DNA from: DASWID01 sp049682815
Lineage (GTDB): Bacteria; Desulfobacterota_D; UBA1144; Nemesobacterales; CSP1-2
Reading direction: 5' to 3'
Length of the DNA: 9,875 nt
NCBI GenBank assembly: GCA_049682815.1
Contig: JBAUII010000163.1
Span: forward strand, 1-9,875
Both the position numbers and the translations under genes were made by a program. The notes beneath the pieces are model-generated. The model was not told where the DNA came from, searched no databases, and worked only from the letters and a program-made list of their open reading frames with translations. Below, piece by piece: positions 1 through 7,424 of the stretch; the first letter of the stretch is position 1, and the number at the start of each line of letters is the position of its first letter.

Positions 1-1
1 C

Positions 2-442
2 TATCAGGTCGAGGTACGGGCTAGGCAGTTTAATATCCCTATAGATGAAGCGCCGGAGTTCAATGGTGAGGACACAGGTATGATGCCGACTGAACTATTC
101 CTCTGCTCGCTAGCTTCTTGTTATTGCCTTTCTTTAGTATATGTTGCTAAAAAAAAACAATTGAAACCTAAGGACATGCGTGTAAATGTAATAGGCAAAA
201 AGGACAAAAAGAATTTCACGTTCTCAAGATTGATCGTAGAGATCGAGAGCTCGTTACCATCACGGGATATAGAAGAAATTATCGATCCTGCGATAAAATA
301 TTGCTATGTGAGTAATACTGTTTCAAAGTCGTGCCCGATTGAGTATGTAGTTAGTAAGAACACAGAGGACGGAAGACGGAAGACGGGAGACAGATGCAGG
401 AGACAGAAGGCGGAAGATAAGAAAACTACTTCTAACTCCTGA
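2..442 (+). CDS. OsmC-family protein, 5' end outside the window
   Basis: The reading frame is open from the left edge, so the start lies upstream and the methionines near position 80 are internal. The protein resembles the OsmC/Ohr fold, whose members reduce organic hydroperoxides or act as less well defined thiol proteins in the cytoplasm. The visible family features are the MPTELFLCSLASCYC segment, matching the helix with the first redox cysteine, and the later YCYVSNTVSKSCPIEY segment, matching the usual H.YCPVSNTLS block with the second cysteine. The domain should end near the residues IEYVVSKN. The remaining ~25 residues are basic and low complexity, and are encoded by degenerate 7-bp repeats, so the native stop was probably lost or displaced by repeat insertion. 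The substrate is unknown. It is separated from the next gene by 36 bp. Confidence 0.75.
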   Translation, partial: YQVEVRARQFNIPIDEAPEFNGEDTGMMPTELFLCSLASCYCLSLVYVAKKKQLKPKDMRVNVIGKKDKKNFTFSRLIVEIESSLPSRDIEEIIDPAIKYCYVSNTVSKSCPIEYVVSKNTEDGRRKTGDRCRRQKAEDKKTTSNS

Positions 443-462
443 CTTCTGTATTCTGAATACTT
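365..462 (+). repeat. degenerate heptameric repeats: purine-rich block then ACTYCTG block
   Basis: From 365 to about 420 the sequence reads as 7-bp units (GAGGACG, GAAGACG, GAAGACG, GGAGACA, then more degenerate). From 428 to 462 it reads as pyrimidine-rich units (ACTTCTA, ACTCCTG, ACTTCTG, TATTCTG). The blocks are partly complementary: 397-409 can pair with 429-441 (11 of 13 pairs), giving an imperfect hairpin that includes the OsmC stop codon. Such heptamers resemble the short tandemly repeated repetitive sequences known in cyanobacteria and other environmental bacteria. The first block is translated as the tail of the OsmC-like protein. Confidence 0.65.
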
Positions 463-478
463 TTGGAGGGAAGATATC

Positions 479-937
479 TTGGCGATAAAATTCAAAATCA
501 AAAAAGGGTACTTTCAGGATGCGCTGCGATTGATGCGAATTTCCAAGAATATAAGTGACATCGAAGGAGTCGAAAAGGCCGTTGCGGTAATGGCTACTGA
601 GAAAGCCAAATTCGCGCTCAAGGACGCCGGTATGATGACAGCAGAAATAAATGAGGCAAGTGGAAGCGATCTAGTAATCGTTGTCGAGGCGAAATCCGCA
701 GATATTGCAGTGGAAACATTAGACAAGATGGAAGGGATGATATCATCGGGTGGTCCTCAAGCCAGGAAGCTTTCTTCATCTAATATACTTTATGATGAAA
801 TTCAAGCTATAAATATCGGACTTGAAACCTTTAAGGACGCATTGGAAACTCAGGGTGTAAAGGTAAAGCACGTCGATTGGCGGGTCCCCGCAAAGGGAGA
901 TATGAAGTTAATAAAGATTTTAAAGAAGATGTATTGA
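479..937 (+). CDS. minimal FdrA-like protein (N- and C-terminal FdrA segments only)
   Basis: The TTG start is supported by GGAGGG at 465-470, 8 nt upstream; no better ATG lies nearby. The 152-residue product begins like FdrA (residues 6-90: IKKGYFQDALRLMRISKNI, then VEKAVAVMAT and SDLVIVVEAK). It ends like FdrA too (residues 109-141: QAINIGLETF, QGVKVKHVDWRVPAKGD). Full FdrA proteins are about 500-550 residues and carry a succinyl-CoA-synthetase-alpha-like CoA-binding and ligase region between these parts. Here only about 15-20 residues join them, so the acyl-CoA synthetase core is absent. FdrA usually accompanies DUF1116/YlbE proteins in purine or carbamoyl-compound catabolism; no such partner is visible. 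A non-catalytic subunit or regulatory protein is possible. Family assignment is fairly sure; function is unknown. Confidence 0.7.
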   Translation: MAIKFKIKKGYFQDALRLMRISKNISDIEGVEKAVAVMATEKAKFALKDAGMMTAEINEASGSDLVIVVEAKSADIAVETLDKMEGMISSGGPQARKLSSSNILYDEIQAINIGLETFKDALETQGVKVKHVDWRVPAKGDMKLIKILKKMY

Positions 938-965
938 AATCCACTTAACAAAATATAGATTTCAA
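934..965 (+). other. 8-bp inverted repeat after the FdrA-like gene
   Basis: TTGAAATC at 934-941, overlapping the TGA stop, is perfectly complementary to GATTTCAA at 958-965, with a 16-nt loop. No U-tract follows directly, so it is at best a weak transcript-end or 3'-stability element. Confidence 0.3.
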
Positions 966-1118
966 CAAATAACCCCCTAAAGAAACTAAAATAAAAGCTT
1001 TTTGTTGGCGTCTCATCGGTAACCTAACCGTTGCTGTACCATAACGTTGAAATCGTGCATAGTAATGGTGGGTAAGTCTGCTAAAATCATATAAAATCTT
1101 ATAAATTAAAAAAAATAC

Positions 1119-1148
1119 TTGACAAAGTAAAGCAAAGTATAATAAAAT
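1119..1148 (+). promoter_or_regulatory. sigma70-type promoter for the aldehyde dehydrogenase operon
   Basis: A consensus -35 box TTGACA (1119-1124) is followed after 18 bp by TAAAAT (1143-1148), one mismatch from the -10 consensus. Initiation would fall near 1155, leaving a leader of about 40 nt before the ATG at 1194. The flanking DNA from about 1080 is strongly A+T rich. The rest of the 938-1178 gap holds no gene I can support; it has only short palindromes such as AAAAGCTTTT at 993-1002. Confidence 0.6.
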
Positions 1149-1193
1149 GCCACTATGTGTAGAATATGTTAATAAGAAGTGGAGAATTTTACT

Positions 1194-2651
1194 ATGTCAC
1201 AAAAAAACATTATAAAGAAATGGGGCTCGTGGATAGAAGGCAAAAGCATATCGACAAAAAATGGAAAAGTCACACAGGTAACAAACCCATATTCACGAGA
1301 AGTTATAGCAGAAGTTAGCATCGCTTCTAAGGAAGATGTTAACGCAGCAATTGAAAGTGCTCGCCTAGCTTTCAAATCCACAACTAAACACATACCATCT
1401 CACAAAATAAGTGAAATACTCTATAAAACCTCTGGCCTTATTGGTGAGTTCAGCGAAGACTTTGCCCGCACCATATCGCTTGAAGCTGGAAAACCGATTC
1501 GTGAATCTCGTGGAGAGGTCTCAAGAGCAGTTCAGGTGTTTCGGCTTGCAGCCGAAGAAGCAAATCGTATCGGTGGAGAGGTTATACCAACAGATGCCGT
1601 GGCAGGGGCTGAATCACGCTTTGGCCTTGTAGTCAGAGAACCTGTGGGAGTAATAGGGGCAATTACCCCGTTTAATTTTCCCTTAAACCTTGTAGTGCAC
1701 AAGGTAGCTCCCGCTCTAGCTGCCAAAAATACGGTGGTTCTAAAGCCCGCTGAAAAAACTCCTCTCTCATCCCTTAAGCTTGCAAGGGTTCTCCATGAAG
1801 CGGGGCTTCCGGCGGGAGCCTTAAACGTTGTTGTTGGAAGCGGACCCGAAGTGGGAGACATGCTAGTTGAAGATGAAAGGATAAGGATGATAACTTTTAC
1901 AGGAAGTGTACCCGTGGGTATGCAAATCAAACAAAAGAGCGGTTTGAAGAAATTAACATTAGAACTCGGCGCTAATTCTCCAAATATAGTCTGCAAGGAC
2001 GCTGATATCGAATCAGCCGCAAAGGCTTTGGTAATCGCTTCCTTTGCCTACGCGGGGCAGGTTTGCATCTCTGCCCAGAGGATTATTGTTCATAAAGATG
2101 TAGAAGAAGAATTTATCAAAACGTTTATAAATCTGGTAGCGAATCTAGAAATAGGAGATCCATTGGAGGAAAGCACCGATATAGGTCCGATGATTTCGGA
2201 GGCCGATGTAAGTAGAACTAAGGAGTGGGTTGATGAAGCTAAAAGCCAGGGAGCTAAGGTATTAATAGGCGGAACTGGAGAAGGAAACGTTTTCTACCCA
2301 ACTGTTCTTTCCGATGTCACACCATCTATGAGAGTAGTATGCCAGGAGATGTTCGCACCTGTAGTGTCTATAATCCCATTTAAAACAAGTGAGGAAGCAG
2401 TAGAGCTAGCTAATGATTCTAGCTATGGGCTTCAGGCCGGTGTTTTTACTCAAAATTTAAACACCGCCCTCTATTTCGCCCAGGCTTTGGAGGTAGGTGG
2501 AGTGTGGATAAACGAATCTACTATATATCGTCAGCAGAATGCCCCATACGGCGGTGTTAAGATGAGTGGTTTGGGACGGGAAGGAATAAAGTATACCATA
2601 GAAGAGATGACAGAACTCAAGTTCATTGGGATAAAGGGACCTTTTAGTTAA
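1194..2651 (+). CDS. NAD(P)-dependent aldehyde dehydrogenase
   Basis: This 485-residue protein has the normal length of the ALDH superfamily and oxidises an aldehyde to the acid, or possibly to an acyl thioester. Key features are all present: PFNFP (159-163) with Asn161 of the oxyanion hole, KPAEKTP (184-190) with the cofactor lysine, FTGSVPVG (235-242), general base Glu257 in LELGANSP, nucleophile Cys291 in GQVCIS, and EMFAP (385-389). The sequence is closest in feel to the lactaldehyde/succinate-semialdehyde/y4uC-like branch; the substrate is not deducible. The ATG at 1194 is preferred because GTGGAG at 1179-1184 is its Shine-Dalgarno; a GTG at 1179 would lie inside that site. It is the first gene of the operon, 18 bp before the CoA-transferase-like genes, suggesting it handles an aldehyde entering or leaving an acyl-CoA route. 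Confidence 0.93.
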   Translation: MSQKNIIKKWGSWIEGKSISTKNGKVTQVTNPYSREVIAEVSIASKEDVNAAIESARLAFKSTTKHIPSHKISEILYKTSGLIGEFSEDFARTISLEAGKPIRESRGEVSRAVQVFRLAAEEANRIGGEVIPTDAVAGAESRFGLVVREPVGVIGAITPFNFPLNLVVHKVAPALAAKNTVVLKPAEKTPLSSLKLARVLHEAGLPAGALNVVVGSGPEVGDMLVEDERIRMITFTGSVPVGMQIKQKSGLKKLTLELGANSPNIVCKDADIESAAKALVIASFAYAGQVCISAQRIIVHKDVEEEFIKTFINLVANLEIGDPLEESTDIGPMISEADVSRTKEWVDEAKSQGAKVLIGGTGEGNVFYPTVLSDVTPSMRVVCQEMFAPVVSIIPFKTSEEAVELANDSSYGLQAGVFTQNLNTALYFAQALEVGGVWINESTIYRQQNAPYGGVKMSGLGREGIKYTIEEMTELKFIGIKGPFS

Positions 2652-2669
2652 GAAAATGAGGGAATTATT

Positions 2670-3608
2670 ATGACAACGTATCCTATTTTAAACAAGGTTG
2701 TAAGCCTAGAAGATGCTATCTCCTTAGTCAGAGATGGTGACAAGTTGGCTCTAGGGGGTGCCCTTTCGCTAAGAGAACCTATGGCACTCATAAGGGAAAT
2801 TATCAGACAGGAAAAGCACAACTTACATCTCATAGGGAACGCCCATGGTATTGATGTAGACATGCTTTGTGGAGCCGGATGTGTGGGAGTAGCTGAGGTT
2901 ACCTATGTAGGCTTTGAGTTTGACTTCGGCATTGCTCTTAATTACAGGAGGGTTTGTGAATCTGGAGCGGTAAAGGTATTAGAGAACAATTGCGTAACGC
3001 TTATCAACCAGTTGAGAGCCTCCGCTTTTGGACTTGCTTTTGTGGCTCAAAAAGGCTTTGCCGGAAGTGACATCCTGAAACTTCATCCCGAGTTCAAGGT
3101 AATCGAATCTCCATTTAATGGAGAAAATGTGGTTCTGGTCCCCCCTATAAAGCCCGACGTTGCTCTAATACATGCACAATATGCCGACTCTTTAGGAAAT
3201 ATAAGGATAGAGGAGCCCCTAGCCTCGGACATTATCCTCGCGAGGGCCTCGGACAAAGTGATTGTTTCAACCGAGAAGATCGTAAGCCCCGAGGAGATGA
3301 GCTCTTTAAAGCCAAACATACACTACTTCGAGATTACCGCAGTAGTAGAAGCTCCCTACGGGGCGCACCCCACGAATTGCTACCCAAACTATGCTTATGA
3401 TAGAGGGCATATCGCAGAATACGTAAAGGCCACAGAGAGAGGTTTAGAAGAATTTAAGAAAGAGTATCTTAATAAATATGTCTATGATGTATCCCAAGAC
3501 GAGTACATCCGCCTTATAGCTGGAGAAGAAAAACTAAAGAAGCTTGAGGGGTGGCGAAGGAGTGTCATTTCCTGGAAGGAGATCTTTAGCGTTGGTGAAA
3601 CAGTATGA
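2670..3608 (+). CDS. class I CoA-transferase-like subunit A (GctA/IpdA type)
   Basis: This 312-residue protein looks like the alpha subunit of glutaconate CoA-transferase and its relative IpdA. Support comes from an N-terminal VRDGDKLALGG loop (20-30), the CoA-transferase block around 73-95 (VGVAEVTYVGFEFDFG, then NYRR), the LRASAFGLAFVAQKGFAGSD segment (115-134) and HAQYADSLGNIRI (168-180), where members typically have a conserved H..AD..GN. GAGGGA at 2658-2663 gives a good ribosome site 7 nt before the ATG. Its stop overlaps the start of subunit B by 4 bp (ATGA), as expected for subunits made in equal amounts. A and B should form a heterodimer or heterotetramer in the cytoplasm. Either CoA transfer to a keto or dicarboxylic acid, or IpdAB-like C-C hydrolysis of an acyl-CoA, is possible; the partner's missing glutamate favours the latter. 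Confidence 0.85.
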   Translation: MTTYPILNKVVSLEDAISLVRDGDKLALGGALSLREPMALIREIIRQEKHNLHLIGNAHGIDVDMLCGAGCVGVAEVTYVGFEFDFGIALNYRRVCESGAVKVLENNCVTLINQLRASAFGLAFVAQKGFAGSDILKLHPEFKVIESPFNGENVVLVPPIKPDVALIHAQYADSLGNIRIEEPLASDIILARASDKVIVSTEKIVSPEEMSSLKPNIHYFEITAVVEAPYGAHPTNCYPNYAYDRGHIAEYVKATERGLEEFKKEYLNKYVYDVSQDEYIRLIAGEEKLKKLEGWRRSVISWKEIFSVGETV

Positions 3609-4447
3609 ATAACAGATCTCAGTGCACAATAGATGAGCTCTTTATTAAGTTACTGGCTAATACCATAAAGGACGGGGAATTGCTCTTTTACGGCGGATCG
3701 TCCCCGCTTGCAATGACAGCGGTACTTCTCGCTAAAAAGACTCATGCCCCTCGTTTAGTACATATTGGGGGAAACCCTGGTGGGCTAGACCCTAACCCTC
3801 CCTTTCTTCCGCCCACTACTCATGACTGGACGATGCTTGAAGATTGTCTCGGCGTACTGACAATAGACTATGTTTTCGACTTGGGTTCACGGGGAGACAT
3901 CGATATGATGTTCCTTTCAGGTGCCCAGATCGATATGTATGGGAATACCAATGTAACTGCAATTGGGGGTATCGAGAAGATTAAGGTGAAGCTTCCTGGA
4001 GGCGGAGGGGGAGCAAAACTCTCGTGTGATGTAAAGAAGCTGGTCCTTTGGACTACAAGACATAGGGCAAGGGAGTCCTCACGTGGAAAGGTCTTTACCA
4101 TTGTTCCGAAGGTGGATTTCATAACTGCCGTGGGGCATAGAACTCCTAATGGAAGTAGGAAAGAGCTCGGACTTTTAGGTAACGGTCCTGAGTGGTTAAT
4201 TACTAACCTGGGCGTCTTTGATTTTGATGAAAATCGAAAGACCGTAAGGCTGAGGTTTCTTTATCCTGATACTACAGTAGACGATATCATGGCTAATACT
4301 GGATTTGAACCCATCATTCATCCTGATCTAAGAGTAGTCGAACTTCCTACATCAGCTGAAGTAGAGTTTATAAGGCAATTTGATTCTCTTGACATTCGTA
4401 AAAGAGAGTTCCCTGACGAGGAACTCGAAAGAAAATTCACTTTGTAA
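3605..4447 (+). CDS. class I CoA-transferase-like subunit B (GctB/IpdB type), catalytic Glu absent
   Basis: This 280-residue partner of the preceding gene matches GctB/IpdB: IKDGELLFYGGSSPL (21-35), SGAQIDMYGNTNVTAIGG (105-122), the glycine-rich PGGGGGAKLS (131-140), TNLGVFDFD and LYPDTTVDDIMANTGFE. Compared with my recollection of Acidaminococcus fermentans GctB, the first ~60 residues align without gaps (IKNG..VVTVG against IKDG..LLFYG). The nucleophilic Glu54 of GctB (IIVESG) then falls on Ile54 here (LVHIGG). True CoA-transferases need this glutamate for the acyl-CoA anhydride intermediate. IpdAB, which hydrolytically opens a ring in steroid catabolism, has been described as CoA-transferase-like without transferase chemistry. 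The pair may therefore be a hydrolase or retro-Claisen enzyme. Family is sure, reaction is inferred. Confidence 0.85.
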   Translation: MNNRSQCTIDELFIKLLANTIKDGELLFYGGSSPLAMTAVLLAKKTHAPRLVHIGGNPGGLDPNPPFLPPTTHDWTMLEDCLGVLTIDYVFDLGSRGDIDMMFLSGAQIDMYGNTNVTAIGGIEKIKVKLPGGGGGAKLSCDVKKLVLWTTRHRARESSRGKVFTIVPKVDFITAVGHRTPNGSRKELGLLGNGPEWLITNLGVFDFDENRKTVRLRFLYPDTTVDDIMANTGFEPIIHPDLRVVELPTSAEVEFIRQFDSLDIRKREFPDEELERKFTL

Positions 4448-4466
4448 ATATAGGAATTGGAGAAAG

Positions 4467-6596
4467 ATGAACCTCGATTTTTTCTTTACTCCCGAATCTG
4501 TTGCTATCATAGGAGCTTCCAATCGTAAGGGAAGTATGGGATATGTATTCATGGAAAACATTACAAACGCAGGGTACCGAGGGAAGATTTACCCTGTTAA
4601 TCCTAAAGAGGAAAAGGTCTTTGATCTAAGAGCGTATAAAGATGTAAGAGACATTCCCGCCCAAGTCGACCTTGCTGTTGTTCTAGTGCCGGCGCAGTAT
4701 GTGCCCGGAGTAATGGCAAACTGCGGCGAGAAGAGAATAAAAGGTGCAGTAGTAATAACCAGTGGGTTTGCCGAAGCTGGAGAGGAAGGGGCGCAGCTCC
4801 AGAAAGAATTGTTAGATACTTCAAGGAAGTACGGAGTAAGAGTTTTGGGACCCAACTGTTTCGGTCTATATAACTGTAATATAGGTCTCAACGTGTCACT
4901 TGCCCTTGGATCACCCGAAACGGGCGGGAGGATTTCGCTTATTACTCAGAGCGGAGCTTATGGAATGGCTATATACACATTTGCCCTGGACCACTCTATG
5001 AAATTTGCAAAAATTATAGCCCCGGGAAATAAATGCGATCTTCAGGATTATGAATTGCTTGCTTACTTAGGCGAGGATGCGGAGTCAAATGTTATATGTC
5101 TACTGGCGGAGACAATTTCAGCGGGTAGAGAATTCTTCGATGTAGTGCGAGAAATTACGCCGCGTAAGCCCGTGGTTTTGGTTAAAACCGGTCGAACGGA
5201 GGGATCAAAAAGAGCGGCTCTATCCCATACCGCATCGCTGGCGGGGAACCTGGAGGCATATAGGGCAGCATTCAAGCAGTCAGGGATAGTTGAAGTGAGA
5301 AGCGGTGTAGATATGATAGAGCTTGCAAAGGCATTCGATTTTCAGCCTCTACCCGGTGGCAGGAGGGTAGGCATAGTAACGAATTCTGGCGGCACTGGTG
5401 TTGAACTCACCGATCTCTTGGAGGAGTCAGGACTTAGTGTGCCCGAGCTTCCCAAAGAGTATCAGGACTCATTAAAAGACGTCCTCCCCCCTTATGCAAG
5501 CTCGAAGAATCCCATAGATGTAACTCCCCTGTGGAGCAAGTTCACCGAGCTCTATAGTAAGAGTATAGCTTCTCTCTTTGAATGTCCCGAGATCGATATT
5601 ATCATGCCCATACTTCTTCAAAGATCCGCGATGATGAAGGAGGTAGCCGAGTCTGTGCGGGATACCGTAATGCACTACCAGAAGGAATTGAAAGTTGAAA
5701 AACCTGTATATGTCTGCTGGGTCAGCACAAGAGAGCATCTAAAGAACATGGAAATACTGCAGTCTGCAGGCATACCGTGTTTTGAGTGGCCGGAGAGAGC
5801 TGCAAGAATTGCGGGGTATGTGGCACGCTACAGGGATTACTTAAACAAGACAGAAAATGTAGGGAAGGAATACGCTTTAGCTTCAGACGGGACAGCCAAG
5901 GAAAAAGCAAAATCGATCCTTAATAATATCAGCAAGGAAGGAAGGACCCACGTCCTGGAGCCTGAAGTAAAGAAAATACTGTCACTCTACGGCATAAGGG
6001 TAACAAGGGAACGAGTCTGTTCTTTGGTAGATGAGGCAATTAGCACGGCAAATGAAATAGGCTATCCGGTAGTGCTGAAAGTGGTGTCTCCTGAGGTCAT
6101 ACACAAATCCGACCTAGGAGGGGTCGAAGTAGGGATAAAAGACGCCTCACAGGTTGAAGCGGCTTATAAGAGAATCCAAAAGAACATCCAAATAAAAGAC
6201 CCTGAAGCCAGAATTAACGGGGTTATTGTTCAGGAAATGGCAGAGGGTAAGGAAGTAATGATAGGAGCCGTAAAAGACCCTTATTTCGGTGCGCTGATGG
6301 CATTTGGAATGGGAGGGGTTTATGTAGAGGCTATGGGCGACGTGTCCTTTAGGCTCGCGCCATTAACAGGGTCCGAAGCCGAGGAAATGATAGAGGAGAT
6401 AAGGAATTACCCGCTCCTAAAGGGTTACCGCGGCAAAAGAGGTGTTAACCTCCAGAAGCTTGGAGAAGCTATGGTGAGAGTCTCTTTAGTATTAGTTGAT
6501 CTTCCTGAGATAAGTGAGATGGATTTAAATCCCATTTTTGTGAATGAGGATGAGGCTATTGTAGCCGATGGGAGGATGTTTATACAGAAGTCTTGA
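4467..6596 (+). CDS. ADP-forming acyl-CoA synthetase, fused alpha-beta chain
   Basis: This 709-residue protein is of the NDP-forming acyl-CoA synthetase (ACD) family. It interconverts acyl-CoA + ADP + Pi with acid + CoA + ATP, so in fermentation it conserves energy from acyl-CoA. Domain order: CoA-binding Rossmann domain (SVAIIGASNRKGSMG, 11-25), ligase domains (LITQSGAYG, 158-166), the phospho-accepting His254 in SHTASLAG, a second ligase-like region (VGIVTNSGGTG, 301-311), and a C-terminal ATP-grasp domain from ~495 with VIHKSDLGGVEVG (His546 region), VIVQEMAEGKEVMIG, and EMDLNP (684-689). All catalytic landmarks appear intact. The ATG at 4467 is chosen: the family N-terminus starts there, with GGAG at 4459-4462 nearby, while the longer frame overlaps the upstream gene. 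It follows subunit B by 19 bp. Substrate could be acetate, propionate, or another short or branched acid. Confidence 0.92.
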   Translation: MNLDFFFTPESVAIIGASNRKGSMGYVFMENITNAGYRGKIYPVNPKEEKVFDLRAYKDVRDIPAQVDLAVVLVPAQYVPGVMANCGEKRIKGAVVITSGFAEAGEEGAQLQKELLDTSRKYGVRVLGPNCFGLYNCNIGLNVSLALGSPETGGRISLITQSGAYGMAIYTFALDHSMKFAKIIAPGNKCDLQDYELLAYLGEDAESNVICLLAETISAGREFFDVVREITPRKPVVLVKTGRTEGSKRAALSHTASLAGNLEAYRAAFKQSGIVEVRSGVDMIELAKAFDFQPLPGGRRVGIVTNSGGTGVELTDLLEESGLSVPELPKEYQDSLKDVLPPYASSKNPIDVTPLWSKFTELYSKSIASLFECPEIDIIMPILLQRSAMMKEVAESVRDTVMHYQKELKVEKPVYVCWVSTREHLKNMEILQSAGIPCFEWPERAARIAGYVARYRDYLNKTENVGKEYALASDGTAKEKAKSILNNISKEGRTHVLEPEVKKILSLYGIRVTRERVCSLVDEAISTANEIGYPVVLKVVSPEVIHKSDLGGVEVGIKDASQVEAAYKRIQKNIQIKDPEARINGVIVQEMAEGKEVMIGAVKDPYFGALMAFGMGGVYVEAMGDVSFRLAPLTGSEAEEMIEEIRNYPLLKGYRGKRGVNLQKLGEAMVRVSLVLVDLPEISEMDLNPIFVNEDEAIVADGRMFIQKS

Positions 6597-6637
6597 AGGA
6601 TAATTAAAAAAATTCCTGAGAGAAAAGTTGGGAGACT

Positions 6638-7396
6638 ATGAAGCTAATGGATAAAGTTGCGGTTGTCACGGGGGCGGGTTCAGGCATAGGAAGGGCGATT
6701 GCGGTTGCTTTAAGCAAGGAAGGTGCGAAAGTCGTAGTAGCCGATATGAATGTCCATGCTGCTGAAGAAACTATGAAGGAGATTAGTGAAACAAAAAATA
6801 ATTCCTTTGCTATAGAGACAGATGTCACGAAGGGAAGTGACGTAGACACTATGGTAACTAAAACATTAGAGCGGTTCGACCGAGTCGATATCTTGGTAAA
6901 CAATGTCGGTATACCGGGTTCCCAAGAGGCTACATTCCTACACAGCACGCCCGAAGAGGAATGGGATAGAGTAATCGCTGTTAATTTAAAAAGTGTCTAT
7001 CTTTGTTCCAAAAGGGTAATCCCCGAGATGATACGACAGAAAAAGGGGAAAATTATTAACCTCTCTTCTACTGCGGGTATCGTAGCATTCCCGGGAAGAG
7101 CAGCATATACGGCTTCTAAGGGGGGGGTGTCGCTTCTTACCAAGGCAATGGCACTTGATTATGCGAAACACAAAATTAACGTTAACGCCATATGTCCGGG
7201 GATGGTCGAGACCTCCATGACTAAATGGCGACTGGATAATCCCGAGCTTAGAAAGGAGGTGGAAGAATGGATCCCATGGAGAAAGATAGGGATCCCCGAA
7301 GACATAGCCGGAGCAGCGGTTTTTCTTGCTTCGAGCGATTCTGACTATGTAACTGGACATCTGCTTGTTGTGGACGGCGGTTTGCTAACTAAATAA
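6638..7396 (+). CDS. short-chain dehydrogenase resembling 2-hydroxypropyl-CoM dehydrogenase
   Basis: This 252-residue NAD-dependent SDR has TGAGSGIG (11-18), Asp36 after the second strand (NAD preference), NNVG (88-91), Asn116, Ser144, Tyr157 and Lys161. It resembles Xanthobacter R-hydroxypropyl-CoM dehydrogenase (XecD) beyond the generic fold: GIPGSQEATFLHSTPEE, VAFPGRAAYTASKGG, and CPGMVETSMTKWRLDNPELR all have close XecD counterparts as I recall them. The XecD arginines reported to bind the CoM sulfonate, Arg152 and Arg196, lie 3 before and 41 after the catalytic Tyr155. Here Arg154 and Arg198 occupy the same offsets from Tyr157. It could therefore oxidise a 2-hydroxyalkyl-thioether sulfonate. 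GGGAG at 6630-6634 is only 3 nt from this ATG and 12 nt from ATG 6647, so the start may be 6647. A generic 3-oxoacyl reductase role is the alternative. Confidence 0.88.
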   Translation: MKLMDKVAVVTGAGSGIGRAIAVALSKEGAKVVVADMNVHAAEETMKEISETKNNSFAIETDVTKGSDVDTMVTKTLERFDRVDILVNNVGIPGSQEATFLHSTPEEEWDRVIAVNLKSVYLCSKRVIPEMIRQKKGKIINLSSTAGIVAFPGRAAYTASKGGVSLLTKAMALDYAKHKINVNAICPGMVETSMTKWRLDNPELRKEVEEWIPWRKIGIPEDIAGAAVFLASSDSDYVTGHLLVVDGGLLTK

Positions 7397-7424
7397 GACA
7401 CTCAGAACAAAGGAGGCAAAATTG

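Noticed and set aside
365..462. CRISPR array
   Set aside because: The periodicity is 7 bp with degenerate units and no spacers.
1138..1143. Exact TATAAT as the -10 box of the 1119 promoter
   Set aside because: It is only 13 bp from TTGACA, too close; TAAAAT at 18 bp is the more plausible partner.
1179..1193. GTG start for the aldehyde dehydrogenase, five codons upstream
   Set aside because: The GTG lies within the GTGGAG Shine-Dalgarno of the ATG at 1194 and has no good ribosome site of its own.
1532..1996. 154-codon open frame on the minus strand
   Set aside because: It is fully antisense to the catalytic part of the aldehyde dehydrogenase and shows no family features.
4380..4466. 29-codon N-terminal extension of the acyl-CoA synthetase
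   Set aside because: It overlaps the end of the B subunit; the family N-terminus and the ribosome site both fit the ATG at 4467.
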